Of a stretch of DNA of 64,000 nt, positions 13,001-28,000 are shown piece after piece. This DNA comes from Sipunculus nudus (taxonomy: Eukaryota > Annelida > Sipuncula > Golfingiida > Sipunculidae), in contig CM049309.1 in the NCBI GenBank assembly GCA_026874595.1, forward strand, positions 2,394,076-2,458,075, read 5' to 3'. Positions within the stretch are counted from its first letter, which is position 1. Each line of letters opens with the position of its first letter. The notes below the pieces were generated by a model. The model did no database searches. It was not told the DNA's origin and saw only the letters and a program-made list of their open reading frames with translations. Made by a program: the position numbers and the translations under genes.

Positions 13001-16000
13001 GTGGAGCTTGGCTGCTTTTCCTAATTTACTAACTTCTGTCTGGGACAGTCAGGACAGGCTGGTCCATACAGGTCATACTTTGTTGCTAAGGTGATAAGCA
13101 GGATACTTTACATATACAGTGATCCCTGTGTTATGAGACCACCTGTGGTCAGTAGTAACCAATGTGAATTGCTTTTGGTTGACTCAAGGCTGGTCTTAAT
13201 AGACAGATGGTCTTATTACACAGGTAATCTTTCACACAGACACTGTGTCCAGTATCAAAGAAACACATTTATTTCTTAATTTGAAACATTTAAGCATGTT
13301 ATCACCTAATCTTGTTGTATTGTCTGTGAAAATTGGTTGATATTTTTATATGATTGACTTTGGAAGTAATTGGTCATAACTTATGTAGGACCAGAAACTC
13401 AAAAAAATTTTTTACAAACTCACTTTGATTCTTGCGTTTGTCAAAGAAAAAAATCCCGGTTTTATCCTGCCTGTTACATTGCAGTACTTACAATGTATTT
13501 CTTGTGTATTTCATTGTATTTATGTCCATGCTTTTAGATGGTCTCTAACTCATGGAATATAAGGTAATATGGATCCACAGGTGTGTCTCTTGTCCATGTG
13601 AGCTAATTATTTGAGATAAAGGCACTTGATGAAATATTAATGCAAATAAGGCACGCAATGACACTTTGTCTTTGTCAGCTGTATTGATCTGTTGGTGGCA
13701 CCCTTCAGTAGTAACCAGTTCAGGCCGTGTTAATTAGAAAAAAAAACGGCCCTTTTATTTTATGAATTATATATACGAAATTACAACAAGAATACAGTAG
13801 TCTTATCAAGTAGACATTCACTGAGTTCATAACAATGTTCATATTTTTGACCCTGCATACAGAATTGGTTGCAATTAGTGTTTTTACAAAATGCTGCACT
13901 TGTAACACTTAATAATGCATGTTAATATTATTAGTGCATGTGAGTTGCTCACTACGTCCAGCCCAGATCAGTGTGACTGTTTCATATTTTATGTTGCAAG
14001 CATGGCTCTGGTACTGCCGCTATATGTTGTGTATCATTCACACAGAGCTTTGCTGTCCAGCTAAAGTAAATGAACTCACCTGTATACTTTGGGTGGCTTT
14101 GTCTGTAAATTTGCAATACTTACTAAAGAGAAATAATCTTGAAAATTAAACTTGCTTAATGTTTTGAAGGTTTTGAATTTGCAATACTAACAAAAGGGGA
14201 GTAAACATGAACATGAAACTTTTGTGAATAAGATACATCTCCAACACCTCCCAAAAATTGCAAAAGACCAGTATTTTTAACAATGGGGGGATTATAATGT
14301 TTCTTGTTTAGAGTGATTGATAGGTTAAGGAGTATCAGATCTTTTCGATTTCTGTAAATTCTTAAAACAAATCCCATGACTTCTCTTTGACCCTTACACA
14401 TCAAGGTTTCCAGCTGTCCTGTGATACTAGTGGTGGGCCGATCATCGAGTTTTTTCGAAAGTCAGTCGGTTTGCTGCCAGTTTCAAACGCTTGATTACCA
14501 AAGGCAACTATTGATTACATCATAATCATGATTGCTTTTTTTTCCAGAAGGCCTTTATGTTATAAAGTAAAATTATTCTTCCATATTTACAACAATCCGC
14601 GCTTCATATAAAGAGTCTGTTTTCCCAAATAACATTCGTATGTAACTGAATATAACACGGTAGATGCGAGAACAGAGGACTTAATTAACCTCTGTGAGAT
14701 GGTAGGGAGCTGAAGAATTAGCGGAGATATTTGTAACGAGATGTACATTGCACAATATGGGCAGTGTAGCGTTAAAATTCTCCATAAATTCTCCAGGTCT
14801 ATGCCAATTTTGCAGGATGATCTGCTGCAAGCGCACCTGAGCCTGTAAAAATCTACCTTCATGTGCTAGCAAAACAACCCCTATACAGGCCTAAGATATT
14901 ACCCGGTCATTTAAGCCTTGAAATTAGTCTGAATGTGCCTATATATACAAAGGATCGATACACTCGACGAGAATAACTGCCGGGAAAACGCTACCCAGTT
15001 TCGTAATTCGGGCGAAACAGCCAGAGAAAAAATGTTTAGCAATTAGAAATGGCTCATTTGATCACAAATAAAGCGAAAATTCGTCCAAGTCGCATTAATT
15101 GAAAGTTATCCCGACATTCATGCTGTCAACTGACCATTTCTAAACCGTGTGACAGGTTTATTTGAATGAACACCTGCCTGTTAACGCAAACGTTCTTGTG
15201 ATTGGCGGAGTTGAGGTTTGTAGTAAACATTCACCCCATGGGACTTCATTCATGACTATTTTGGCGGAAAAAAGGTTGAGTTACATCGTGTCGCCGGCCT
15301 ATGATGATTATAATTTTGCCACCGTGAGAGTAAAAGGCAAAGACACCAGCCAATTTAATGGAAATTTATCAACATTGCATATCAGTCATTAACTACAGAA
15401 AAATAAAATATGTTCAGCATTACGGGCACCGTGCCTATCGTTGATTTTTTTCTAGTGCATTTTGTAAGTACGTCATTTACATGAGTTTTTTTTCCCAAAA
15501 ATTAAGAAAGTGACAAAAGACTAGTAAAATAAGGAGAAATAAGCCTTAATGTCCATAGGTAATAATACAAATATTAGTATGGTCTTAAATTACACACAAC
15601 TGCTGGTATATTTATCTGAGTATGACACGTCAGATTCAAATTGTCGATTTTTGTGACTTTTTTTATATTATAATGAAGCTGATTACTGGCACTGGAATCA
15701 AACAAAAGTGACCTAATTTTTCAAACCAAAAACAAATAGAAATAATTACCCACAAGTCTTTAGGCTGTTTATGTTATACAAATAGTTTATACGTGATTAA
15801 TTATAATTTTTTATTTCTTTTACTTTTTTTAAAATTTTTACACAAGAAATGTATGTTCCTATAATTTTTCTGGCGGGCCTGTAAAACCAGCATGCATGTC
15901 GGCAGTCATCATAATTGTTATAAAATGAAAGACCTTGTAGGCAGTGAAGTTAAAATAATACGCGGGAGTATTCATGAGGGCCAGCAAGGAGATGTCCTAG

Positions 16001-19000
16001 ATTGTGGTTTAATTCTTGATTATTATAAATAATTAAAATGAAACTTTGAAAAGGATATCTTACTAATAACAGGAAAATATAAAAAAGGCAAAAACTTCTT
16101 TTCTTAAGGTAGAATTACTAAGACATGCGGGCTTGGTTCAGAAAGTACAGTTTTGCAGATAATTGCATATTTCTTTATATTTGTCTGAACCGATATATAA
16201 TCGATCATCGATTGGTTTGCTCAAACCGATGATTGATTATGAAAAAGGAACCGACTCCCACCACTATGTGATACAGAAAAAAACCCAGAAAAATGAATTT
16301 TCTTTTTTTTCCAGTCATTAGAAATGTCCTGGAATTTGATAATTTTAAAATCATTATTCTGGAATCTTTAAATATTAAATATTCATCAGGAAAAGTAAAG
16401 GAACTTTTTTTACCTGAAGTGCTTGGACTGAGAAGATAATGTTCTCACCTGGAATTGTGAACTTACCACAAGACAGAGCATTCCTCTCTATAATTAATCC
16501 TTTTATTTTCATCAACTAACCCCTACAGGTCCTGCAGTGTAGGTGGCTCCAGTGTTAATGTTTCATTAACAGCATGATATATCTCACCATTACCACTGTA
16601 CAACCCCTGAATTTTTATGCATCACAATTTCCTCTGTTATGCGGAAATCTCTATCTATATTTCATGATGTGTCCACTTTTTGGAATGGTATTTTTCAGTC
16701 AATAAATTTCTTTGAATTAATTTACAGAGTTGTTTCATAATGTTTGGCTGCATTGGCACTGTTTAAACTGTTATTCACACAAATTACTTTTTATATTTTA
16801 CTCACTAGATTTTTAACTTTGTTTGAAGCACAAAGTAAATAAAGAAAATATCTCACAACTTTTTTATACACCTTTTTGTGAAAGCACATAGAAATAAAGA
16901 CTTCCCTCACATGTTTTAGATCTATATTTTAAAGCACATGGTTCATGAAAGCATCTCATACTTTCTTTGAACACCTTATTTACAAGTTCATGGTAAACAA
17001 AAGCACCTCACACAGTCTATAGACAGAGATATTAACAAATTGTGTTGTGTATTAAGAAAATTTAGTTGCAAGCACTGTTTTCTGTGGTAGAACCAGTTTT
17101 ATATGTTAGATATAACTACAGGGTAAGAGCGGACAGATGCACGGGCTTGGTCATGCTCAACGTGGACTGTTGGGAACGATAAACGGAGGAATGACGGCAG
17201 TGAAGTCCGCTCAGACTGACCTCGAAAACAAAGCTGAGCTGCCACCACTAGGTTCAGATGCTGTAAGTATTACCACTGAGAGTATTTTTATCCATGAACA
17301 GCATCTCTGTTGTCTCATGAAAGGACTACACTCATGTTTATGATATACCAGTGTCAGAAATGTCTTAACAACTTTTTTACTTATATTTGTATGTTTTCTG
17401 TATGTATGTATTTCAGTTTGAGATCTTTAAAAAACTAATGCTGACATTTGGAGGAATATATAGATACCAATAAGAACATATTGTAGTATCAGTAAATTGT
17501 TCATTAAATTTGGTCCATCCATTTATTTATAAGATGAAACTTTTAAAAATGTAAATTTTGTTAAATCTGTTAAACTTGCTGAACTAGTTTTGGTACAGGT
17601 TTGCAGTGGGGCAGAGTTTTTTGTGTGTGGTATGTATGACATTTAAGCAGGAGTTGAAGTAATTAAGGTTCATTTGTAATGGATGTGCAGGCTTCCCACA
17701 AGTGGAAGGAAGACAAGCGGGACATGTCTAGACAGAACGTCGGCGCTCAGCTTTCTGCCATGAATGCGGCCACAGCCCAGGTGGTTACTCTGACTTCAGG
17801 CGGGCCAGACAATACTGACTTCACCGCTGTGGGCTCCGCAGTACAAACTATGTAAGTTGTTTCAGGAATTTTATTTTATTAACTTCATTTTAATTTTACA
17901 TGTTTTATTTTATTCATTTATTTTAATTCTTTTTTTATCTACAAATTTTACTTTTATTTGGTTTGATTTAATTACTTTTTAATGTATTTTACAATAACAA
18001 GAATTACCTTGTATATACACTTACTAATCTGTTGCTATATTAGAAATATACCATAAAATGTATTAATTTAACTAAATCAATAAGAGAAATAAATAATTAG
18101 CATTTTATAAATGCAAAATAAACTTTTCTTTATTATGCAAGCCAAATTATAGGAATAAACCAAAATTATATTCAAATTATAGTGTGAAAAATGTCAGACA
18201 GAGGGCAGCAGTGTAGATGTCATATTGCACACTGCTTGTTTTTATGGAGATTTTTTTTTAGCCTCAGCTGACTGTAAGTCATCTGAGCTATAGCAATCAC
18301 TCTTTGTCCGTCGTCTGTCCGGCCATCCGGCCGTCTGTCCGTTAACAAGGCACAAATTGTAACCGCTGGACCTGGAATCTTCTTACTTTACATTCAGAGA
18401 GGTCCATAAAAAATCTCCTTGGAAACCTGGAATTAGGTCTCTGTTACCCATATCCTTTGAGCTATGGGGCCCAAAAGTACCCCCCAGAATAGTAAAAAAT
18501 TTCATACAAAAACTTTAATATCTCATTAACTACTTTAATGATGGTCATGATTTTTGGCATACATATTGATCATGAGATGTTCCATCAGTTCCTGCAGACT
18601 GATGGGGCCACTTGTATTTTTCGATTTTTTACGAATTGTTTTCTCTGTTTTTGAGACTTTTGAGGATGCTGTCATCTGTTAGCGTGGCACAAATCGTAAC
18701 GACTGGACCTAGAATCTTCATTTTCGACACACTGAGAGACCTATGAAAAGTCTCCATGGAAACCAGAAATTAGGTCTCTGTTACCCATATCCTTCGAGCT
18801 ATGGGGCCCAAAATTACCCCCCAGAATAGTCAAAAATTTCATACAAAAACTTCAATATCTCATTAACTACATCACTGATGGTCATGATTTTCGACATACA
18901 TATTGATCATGAGATGTTCCATCAGTTCCTGCAGACTGGGTGTGCCACCTCTATTTTTTGCAAATTTTTACGAATTATTTTCTCCATTTTTGAGACCTTT

Positions 19001-22000
19001 AAAGATGTGGTTATCTGTCAACAGGGTACAAAATGTAACAACTGGACCTAGAATCTTCATTCTTGTCATGCAAGGAGGCCCATGAAAAGTGTCTGTGGAA
19101 ACCTGAAATTAGGTCTCTGTTACCCATATCCTTCAAGCTATAGGACTCAAAAGTATCCCTCAGAATAATGGAAAATTTGATACAAAAGCTGAAGTATCTG
19201 AACAACTAATCCAGAGACCACCATGCTTCTTTGCATGGATATTGACCATTAAGTGTTTTTACTAGTTTCTGCAGACTGGTGGAGCCACCTGTATTTTTTT
19301 TAAAGTTTACGCATTTTTTTCTCTATTTTTGAGATATATTAATACAGACACAATCTCAGCCAGTTGGTTAATCTGTTTGATGCTTCAGTTGAATGGTTAT
19401 ATTCTACCATTCAGATGATAAAATTTTCTTTTACAAATCTCTTCCCAGTCAGCTGAGCGTCATGACCCATGGGTTACTTGTTCACAATTATATAATGGCA
19501 ATATCAGGTCTCCAAAACATTTGCATCATGGGAGTTCCTGAATTTGAATTTAACTACTTAAATGCAATTAAGGTGAATCATAATTGGTCAAAAATTAGTT
19601 TCTTGGCATCTGATTGGCTAATCAGTGCCCAACGAAATTAATAGAATGTAATTTCATTTTAGGGTAGGAAATAAGTTTTGCTATTATTTTATAAACAAGA
19701 AACTATGTAGGCTTGGCATCTAAATTACAATAAACTATATATGTCATATCAATATCATGTATCATATTGTGACTGATGTTTTGCAATATATATAATTAGA
19801 CTCTTAGCTAATTTAGCACTACAGCCCTATTCTCCAATGTCAGTTGAACTTGAGGAATTGTTATGTCTCATGTGCATAGAAAACTGGATAACAAGGAATC
19901 TCTAAAATAACAAAATTAACTGTCATCATATAATCTTTACTTGGTAGACAATGTTATGCACTTAAAAGTCTAATTAGTATATGTATATTATTATTGCATA
20001 TATATATGTATATGTATATATATGCTGTTATTCGTCTTAATTTAGATCTTCCAACATTGGAGAATTTTCCAAGGATGTTCGTATGCTGGCAGCTTTGGAA
20101 GAGGAAGAAACCAAGGGAGATAACATACTGGATGCTGCTCGGAGACTGGCTGGAGCATTCTCCCACTTGCTGACTGCAGCTCAGCCCGGCTCACAGGAGG
20201 TACGTTAACAGTTGTCACAGTCTTACTACACCCCATTAAGTAACTCTCAGCAAGTGCTGAGGAAAGATAAACATTCACCTGGTGCTATTAGTACTCAGAG
20301 TAGACTGTGGTTGGCTTTGTATCAGTGAGGGTTAAATTTCCATGATTTTCCCTTTTTCACTAATTTGTGAGGATCCCACACCCCACAGAAATATACACAG
20401 AGCATATTATTGTATGGATTATTTCATCCTTGGTGAGACTACTATGGGAAAATTTTCTTTGATTAAATGTGCAAGCAGCATCTTAATAAATCCACTAAGA
20501 TAAGTGAAAATTGTATCTTGTTATTGACAGATAATATAAAACATCTGATAATATATATGATGTCAAACCTTTGCAAACATAAAGTCAACCACTGTTTACT
20601 ATGCTGATAGGCAGAAAATTTGCATGCTTATTACTTTTAACTTTTTCTAATTAGTAACAAATGACCCAGCTTTTTTCTTGAAATTGAGCTTTAATTAGTC
20701 AGTTTTGCTTTATTGTAGAGTATATAGATGTGTACTAGATCTGCTTAAAGATTAAATAACTCCAGTATAGTCAACACGTACTTGGTGTATAAAAAATTGT
20801 GACAAATTTTGGTGTGAAATAAAAAATATTGTACAACTTGCATGCAGCACTTCTATGATGCCGTACCAGTGTCAAAGTTTGTAAGTATTTGATGTTTGTG
20901 GGGTGGTGTGTATGTATTATACAGCTGTGTATATGGTCGTCCATTTTTAAACATCCAGACACTGCTTTTTGCTAAAATATACAACTGGTGCTGTCAGGCT
21001 TAAGGTAGCATCCTTGGTTAGAACACCTTTCATTAAATATTCATCCAGTGACTATTATCTCAATGTTAGATCTCTAATGTATATACTGTGAAACTTCGAA
21101 ACTACAACGACCAACGAGACCTTGATAAAGTGGGCGCATTTTTAATATGGTCCTCTAGGTGAGGTCTGATGTTAGGACACAGAAAGAAGTAGGACCATGA
21201 AATAGTGGTTGGTATTTTTTAGGTGGTCAGTAAACTAAGGTGGTCATTGGTTGAGGTTTTACTGTCCCATTATATTCTAATGGTATTTCTATAAATGAAT
21301 TGTCTCTTTTAATTTTCTCTGTATTTGTAAATTAGTTGAAAATATGTATCAAACATTTGCTATACTGAGCACTCACTGAGAGCCAGCCACAGTTTAGTTG
21401 GCTCATGTTAAACTTAATTACAGTATCCTGAGAAATTTCTTTGTTTGATTATCTTCTTTTTCTTGTGTTAAATGTAGTATTATCATTTTGATAGAAATTG
21501 TATTATTCAATAAAAAATTGAAAAATTTTAAAATCTAATTTATATTTTTGTATATTATTATGAAATTTATTTTTATTATCTTATTCATATATATTTATAA
21601 TTATATAATTTAATTTTTAAAAAATTAATAGAATTCATTGATTTGTCTAACATTTGACAGACAATTGAACACAGTGTAAAATGACAATTGGATGGGTATT
21701 AATGACAGGGTTCTTAGCAGGGATGGTACCTTAAAAGAATGGTGATAAATTGAGCTCCTTCAACAATGTCTAAGAAAAAGTAAACTTTATATTGTCATCA
21801 TGAGTTAATGATAAACTATCTTCATTGGGTTCAGCTTAATAATGACCCAAACCTGATGTGCTTCAGGTGATTATGATAATTATGTTAAATAAATAAAAAA
21901 ATGAATAATTATAAAATTACTAATCCCCACAGAATATCTTGTGAGTTACAGATATTTGAAATCACTTAAACCTCAAGCACAGACATGTAAATAGCTTTCT

Positions 22001-25000
22001 TGTTTCTTTCATGTTCCTCCAAATGAAACGCTATTTTGAAAACTGATGATGCAAGATTTAATGATGGAACACTTTAATCATATTAAAAATACTTTTTACA
22101 TGTGTTCATACATATACTTAGGTGAAGAACAGGCTCTCTGCAGTAAATTTCTGTTTTTCAGGTAATTTTAGCTTTTTTTGTCACGATTCGACTGTAATAA
22201 CATCAGGGCAATCATGTCTGACATTATTATGCTGGATTGCCTCAAGCATAACTGGGTCACGTTCACACTCCCCAAGGGGGTTTTGAGATTATTACAGCCC
22301 ACATTTATCCAAGAGCTGCCAAAAATAACTCTCACAATTGTTGCAGCACCTAGACCCCTAAAATTTGCTGTCTTGCATCCCACATAGTGTGCTGAAAATA
22401 ACACGCCCTTATTGTTGTCACTGGACTGGCTTGGTGACAGTGGTTTTTGTCTCGCAGTCACAATGGGTAAGGTGTACATGTATGTATTAATGTATGTACT
22501 GTATGTTAGGTGCTGAGATCAACTAGTTAATTAATTATATGTTTAAGTTGACTGGTAACAGTTGACGAGTCTGATGGATTTGTATAATTTATGCTTTCTG
22601 TGAATGAATAGAACCTAACCAGGTTTTTGCAGGAGGATAATGCGTTATTATATTGTTCTGTAATGTAAATTTTCAGGGATGCAAATCTTTAAAAAAAAAT
22701 ATTTTAAAGTAGTTAAATAAAGATAAGTTACTGATAACACAGATTAGATGAGTTTTGATTTCGATATATCTCAGTTACAACTTGATATTTTAATGAGATA
22801 AATATTTGTTCAGGTTTTTGTGTCACCTTGAATGCATCTCGTGACTTTCATCGTTTGGTTTAACAGCCACGCCAGAACCTGCTGACTGCAGCCAGTAACA
22901 TCGGCGAGGCCAGCCATGACATCATGATAGTTGTCACAGATGAGAGTGACGGAGTTGACAAGAATTTCCAGGTCAGTATTTTGTTATTTTGTTAACTCTG
23001 CAACCATTACTATGTGTAGTCTGGTCTGTCCTGGTGGTATTTTGAGCAATCAAAACATTTTGTCTTTTTTCCTTTTACATCAGAGCTACATCCATTTTGA
23101 TTAAAAATTTTCGTATATATATTTCATCTGAGACTATTAATATTTTGTCGGCTTTTACATTATAATGTGATAACATTATCAGGTATCAGTAAATTCTGTA
23201 TTTTTGTCAAACATAATTGAAATATATGTATTTTAATTAAATAAATGCCTTAAAAGCCTTTATCCTTTGAATTTATTGGTAGTCTCTTAGACTGGTTGGG
23301 TAATTGAGGCTTCACTCTATTTCCATCTTCTGATCTGTTGATGAGCTTATGTGTGTTTGGACCCATAGAGCTTCAATTGTTAATAGAGCTAGCAGTTTGC
23401 ACATAATTTTCAACATGCGACCTGTGACGTCCAGGTTTTAGTGTGTACACAAAATGGCAGCCACCACAAGTGTTTTCAAAATTCGGGAAATAAACCTGAC
23501 AGGGTTTGATAAGAAGGCAGGGATGTGACATAAAAGTACTCCTAGCACAGCGTCCAGACGAGAATCTATCTGCAGGGAGAATTTGGTGACAAGGGAACGT
23601 GTATCAGCAAAGTATAAAGTAGAATAACCTTTTTTTGGACCACACCCAAATTCCAAATAATGGTAGGATGCACTTGATGATATGTTGTATGGATGGCATG
23701 ATGATTCATACGTTAAAGACCTTGTACTTGTTCTTATAGGACGCCCTTCTGGCTCTGGCTAAGGCTGTAGCTAACGCCACAGCAGCCTTAGTGCTGAAAG
23801 CTAAAGATGTGGCCGGTCAGTGTGACAACCAGGCTGATCAGAACAAAGTCATCAACTCAGCCACGCAGTGTGCCCTGGCCACCTCGCAACTGGTCGCATG
23901 TACTAAGGTAAGTTTATACATTCTTATTTATATAGTTGGGTTTGAAAATTTTGGCAGTTCACAGGCCAGAGGCTTGTATTATCTGGCTCAGGACTGTGAA
24001 TTAAGAGAATCAGGCCTTGCCAAGAAAAATCCCTAAGAATACAATTCTTTACCTCTGGTGAACACATGCACTGAAGCAGTTGAAAACAAAATCTTTTAAG
24101 AAATTTTACAGATGCATTTAATTAATTTGTTTTTTGTCGTCATTTTAAATTCCCTGTGATAGGTTTTCATTTTCTACCAGTTTAATTAGTTTTTACTCTC
24201 TCATCCCAGGAAATGCATTAACAAAGGCATTAGAAATCCTTGATCCTGAAAAGATTAGCCTGTAAGAAGTGAGGCTTAATGGTAGATTGGACCAATATTC
24301 TATAAACATATCTCATAAAATCATTCACAGTATTCACAGCAACCTTTATCATTTATAATTATATTACTTATTCAAGAGTATCTTATTTTTATGTGGACAT
24401 AATCATTAATTGATGAAAGTACCCTTGATATTTCACATTACAAAAAAAAATAATAATTTCCAGAGTATTCTAGGAATATGAGCGGTTGTCATAAAGGACT
24501 TTCACCTTCAGAAAATGTCAGTGGTATTGATTTTTACTAGTCTCTTAGGTTATTAATATCTAGCTTATCCTTTGTATCAGTTAAACATCTTCTTAACAGC
24601 GTGTATGAGTATAAGTCTTTGTGTTAGAGAGCAGATATTTTAGTTACATGGAGATATTTTAGTTACACAGAGATATTTTTGTTACACTGAGATATTTTTG
24701 TTACAAGCATATATTTTGATTACACAGAGATATTTTAGTTACACTGAGATATTTTAGTTACACAGAGATACTTTAATTACACTGAGTTATTTTAGTTACA
24801 TTGTTTCTCTTTTCAGGTAGTCGCCCCCACAATTCACAATCCTTCATGCCAGGAACAGCTGACTGATGCCGCTAAACTGGTGGCTAAGTCTGTAGAGGGT
24901 GTAGTGGAGACAGCTCAGGTATGGATAATTATAGTAAATTTTAATAAATGTACCATCCCCAGTGAAAGTGTTTGAATTTAAATTGTATCCAGATGTCAAA

Positions 25001-28000
25001 TGTTAATATAAATTAACTGAATTATATTATTTATGATTAAATTTGTAGTTTTGAACAATGCTAATAATAGCTTAGAAGTTGAGTATGTGTGGTATTTACT
25101 GTTATGAGTTTGATTATCAAATATTAAATTATTATGAACAGTTTCTTTGTTGCAGTACTCTTAGTGTTGAAAAATACCGTATTCAGCCTAATAAGTTTCC
25201 TCAGATTCTAAACATTTTGTATAACTGATGTTTCTTATCCCATAGAGTAAAACCATAGACACAAAATTAACCTAACCTGATTGACAGTTAATCTAAGTGA
25301 TGTTATCCATGATATGTCACCCAACAAAGCCATTTTTTATGCCCCCGCCACAAAGTGGCTGGGGCATATAGTTTTACCGATGTCCGTCCTTCCGAAATCA
25401 AACAGTTGTACAGACTTTTTTTTCACAGTGCCTGCATATATTGGCCTGATTTTTGGTGTGTGGGCAGATAATGACCAGTAATAGATCGAGTTCGCGTTTC
25501 GTCCCGGTTTACCTACTTTTGACCGTTTTACAGCTCCTTAACTTAGAAATTTTCATGAAAAATAGAAATTTTCATGACAAATACACATGTACGGACTTTT
25601 TTTCACAATGCCTGCAGATATTGGCCTGATTTTTGGTGTGTGGGCAGATAATGACCAGTAATAGATCAAGTTCGCGTTTCGTCCCAGTTGACCTACTTTT
25701 GACTGTTTTACGGCTCCTTAACTTAGAAAATTTCATGAAAAATAGAAATTTTTATGACAAATACACATGAACGGACTTTTTTTCGCAATGCTTGCAGATA
25801 TTGGCCTGATTTTTGGTGTGTATGCAGATATTGACTAGTTACAGATCGAGTTCGCGTTTCCTCCCGGTTGACCTTCTTTTGACCGTTTTACGGCTCCTTA
25901 GTTTAGAAAATTTCATGAAAAATAGAAATTTTCATGACAAATACACATGTACGGACTTTTTTTCACAATGCCTGCAGATATTGGCCTGATTTTTGGTGTG
26001 TATACAGATATTGACCAGTTACAGATCGAGTTCGCGTTTCCTCCCGGTTGACTTACTTTTGACCATTTACGGCTCCTTAACTTAGAAAATTTCATGAAAA
26101 ATAGAAATTTTCATGACAAATACACATGTACGGACTTTTTTTCACAATGCCTGCAGATATTGGCCTGATTTTTGGTGTGTATGCAGATAAAGACCAGTTA
26201 CAGATCGAGTTCGCGTTTCGTCCCGGTTGACCTACTTTTGATTGTTTTATGGCTCCTAAACATAGAAAATTTCATGAAAAATATAAATTTTCATGACAAA
26301 TGTACATGTACAGCCGTTTTTAGCCCTCAGCTCATAGGCTGATGGGCTATTGTCGTCACCCAAGCTGTCCGTCTATCCGTCCATCTGTCTGTCGGGTGTC
26401 CGTCCGTCTGTCCGTTCCGCATCTGATAACTTTTACCTTGTGAGCGGGATATCTCTAAAAGGATTCACTGTTGGAATTTTATTTCATCAGTGAAGATGTA
26501 TATCGATAAAATCTCGGTCAAGTTTGAAGATGGGTGACCTTGCCCCTTTTTTTTACATTTTAGAGCTGATTATAGAAAAACACTCAGAAGCTTATATCTC
26601 AGGAACCATTGTGTGGATTTTCACAAAACTTACTATGATCATTGGGACTGATGGTCTGTACGTGCTGCACAATTTTGGTGGCGTCACCTGCAATTTCTGA
26701 TATTTTAATGAAATTTTATCAGATTTTTCAATTTTGGCCTTTGTGCAGGATATCTCCAAAGGTATTCAACTAAGGAACTTCATTACTTCAGTGCTTTTAC
26801 ATCATATTTACAAAATCTTGGTCAGGTTCAAAGATGGGTGGTCTTGACCTACTTTTCAAGGTCACAGAGCTTAGTATAGAAAAAAAACTTGGGGGGATAT
26901 TTCTCAGGAAGCATTTGGTGGATTGTTATAAAACATGGTACATACCTCTCCAATTTAAATTTATAACTGATTACCAGCTTTTGCTAATATTCTAGTTTCG
27001 CAATGCAATGCTTACAGATACTGGCCTAATGTTTGGTCTGTGGGCGCATAATGACCACTTAGTTAACCTATTTTTGACCATATGACAGATCCTGAACATA
27101 GAAAATTTCATGAAAGACAGAAATTTTTATGAAAAATGCACATGTATGGACTTTTTTTCACAATGCCTGCATACTCCCCTGATTTTTGGTGTGTTCCTTG
27201 ATAATGACCCGTTACAGATCGAGTTTGCATTTTGCCCTTCTTGACCTACTTTTGACCATACAACACCTCCTGAACTTAAAAAAATTTTACAAAATTTAAC
27301 AAATGTTTCTAATTTGCCCCAGGCGGGGGCATTCGTGTCGTACCGACACATCTAGTTGTAATTATGTATTTGTTGTCATAATTTAATAATAATATCCAGT
27401 TGATATGATTATTTATGCATGTAAAGAATGACCAGTTTAGACTGCTTGCTATGTATTGGTGGGGGAGTGGAGGGTTGGGGTGTTGGCTATTTATTATGGC
27501 AGGAGCTTTATTAGGTTGATTGTAATCCTAAGTGATTGATCCATAGCTTTAATTGGTTTTTCATTGATCCAATTAAAATACCATAAGTTTAAGGATCAGT
27601 AAAAATTAAATTTCAAAATTGTGAATATATATTAGAGCATTACACAGAAGAGTAGGGAACATGTGCAGATTCTGTATAAGAGATGAGTATGCCCAGATAG
27701 ACTAAACTCACATGATACAGACTGATGGATGTATTGGATTAACAGGGAAGCTGTAAAGATGACCGATCCCTCCAAGACCTTGGTGGAGCAGCCACGGCAG
27801 TCACTAAAGCACTCAATGACCTCCTGCAGCATATCCGTGGCGGAGGCACAAAATCTCGGGTAAGTCCAACATCACATGATTATAAATAGATAACTTGAAA
27901 TTGTTAAGTACCCTGCTGCCCAGGGTCTTATAATCTCTCTTGGCCCTCTGCCAGATGCTGGATTTTGATGATTAAACAAGTACAGCAGCCAATTAACATT

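Larger units (their letters stand above)
12990..17121. other. Intron 6 (4.1 kb) carrying transposon DNA
   Basis: This intron holds a MITE-like fragment near 13115 and a complete hAT-type element at 14428-16266, both listed separately. The rest is A+T-rich with no exon signal that I recognise. Confidence 0.8.
22972..24816. other. Introns 10-11: one minisatellite, otherwise plain
   Basis: Intron 10 (22972-23739) shows nothing I recognise. Intron 11 (23908-24816) ends with a 19-bp tandem array (24633-24803) just before the splice acceptor. Confidence 0.7.

Noticed and set aside
15162-15392. 76-codon open frame inside the hAT element as a transposase fragment
   Set aside because: No hAT dimerisation or catalytic motif is recognisable in it.
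22456-22464. 9-nt 'microexon' TCACAATGG between cgcag and gtaagg in intron 9
   Set aside because: It is in frame (Ser-Gln-Trp), but such a short match to splice signals is expected by chance, and nothing else supports it.
22168-22479. Minus-strand open frame of 103 codons
   Set aside because: No recognisable domain and it lies inside a talin intron; treated only as an unexplained block.
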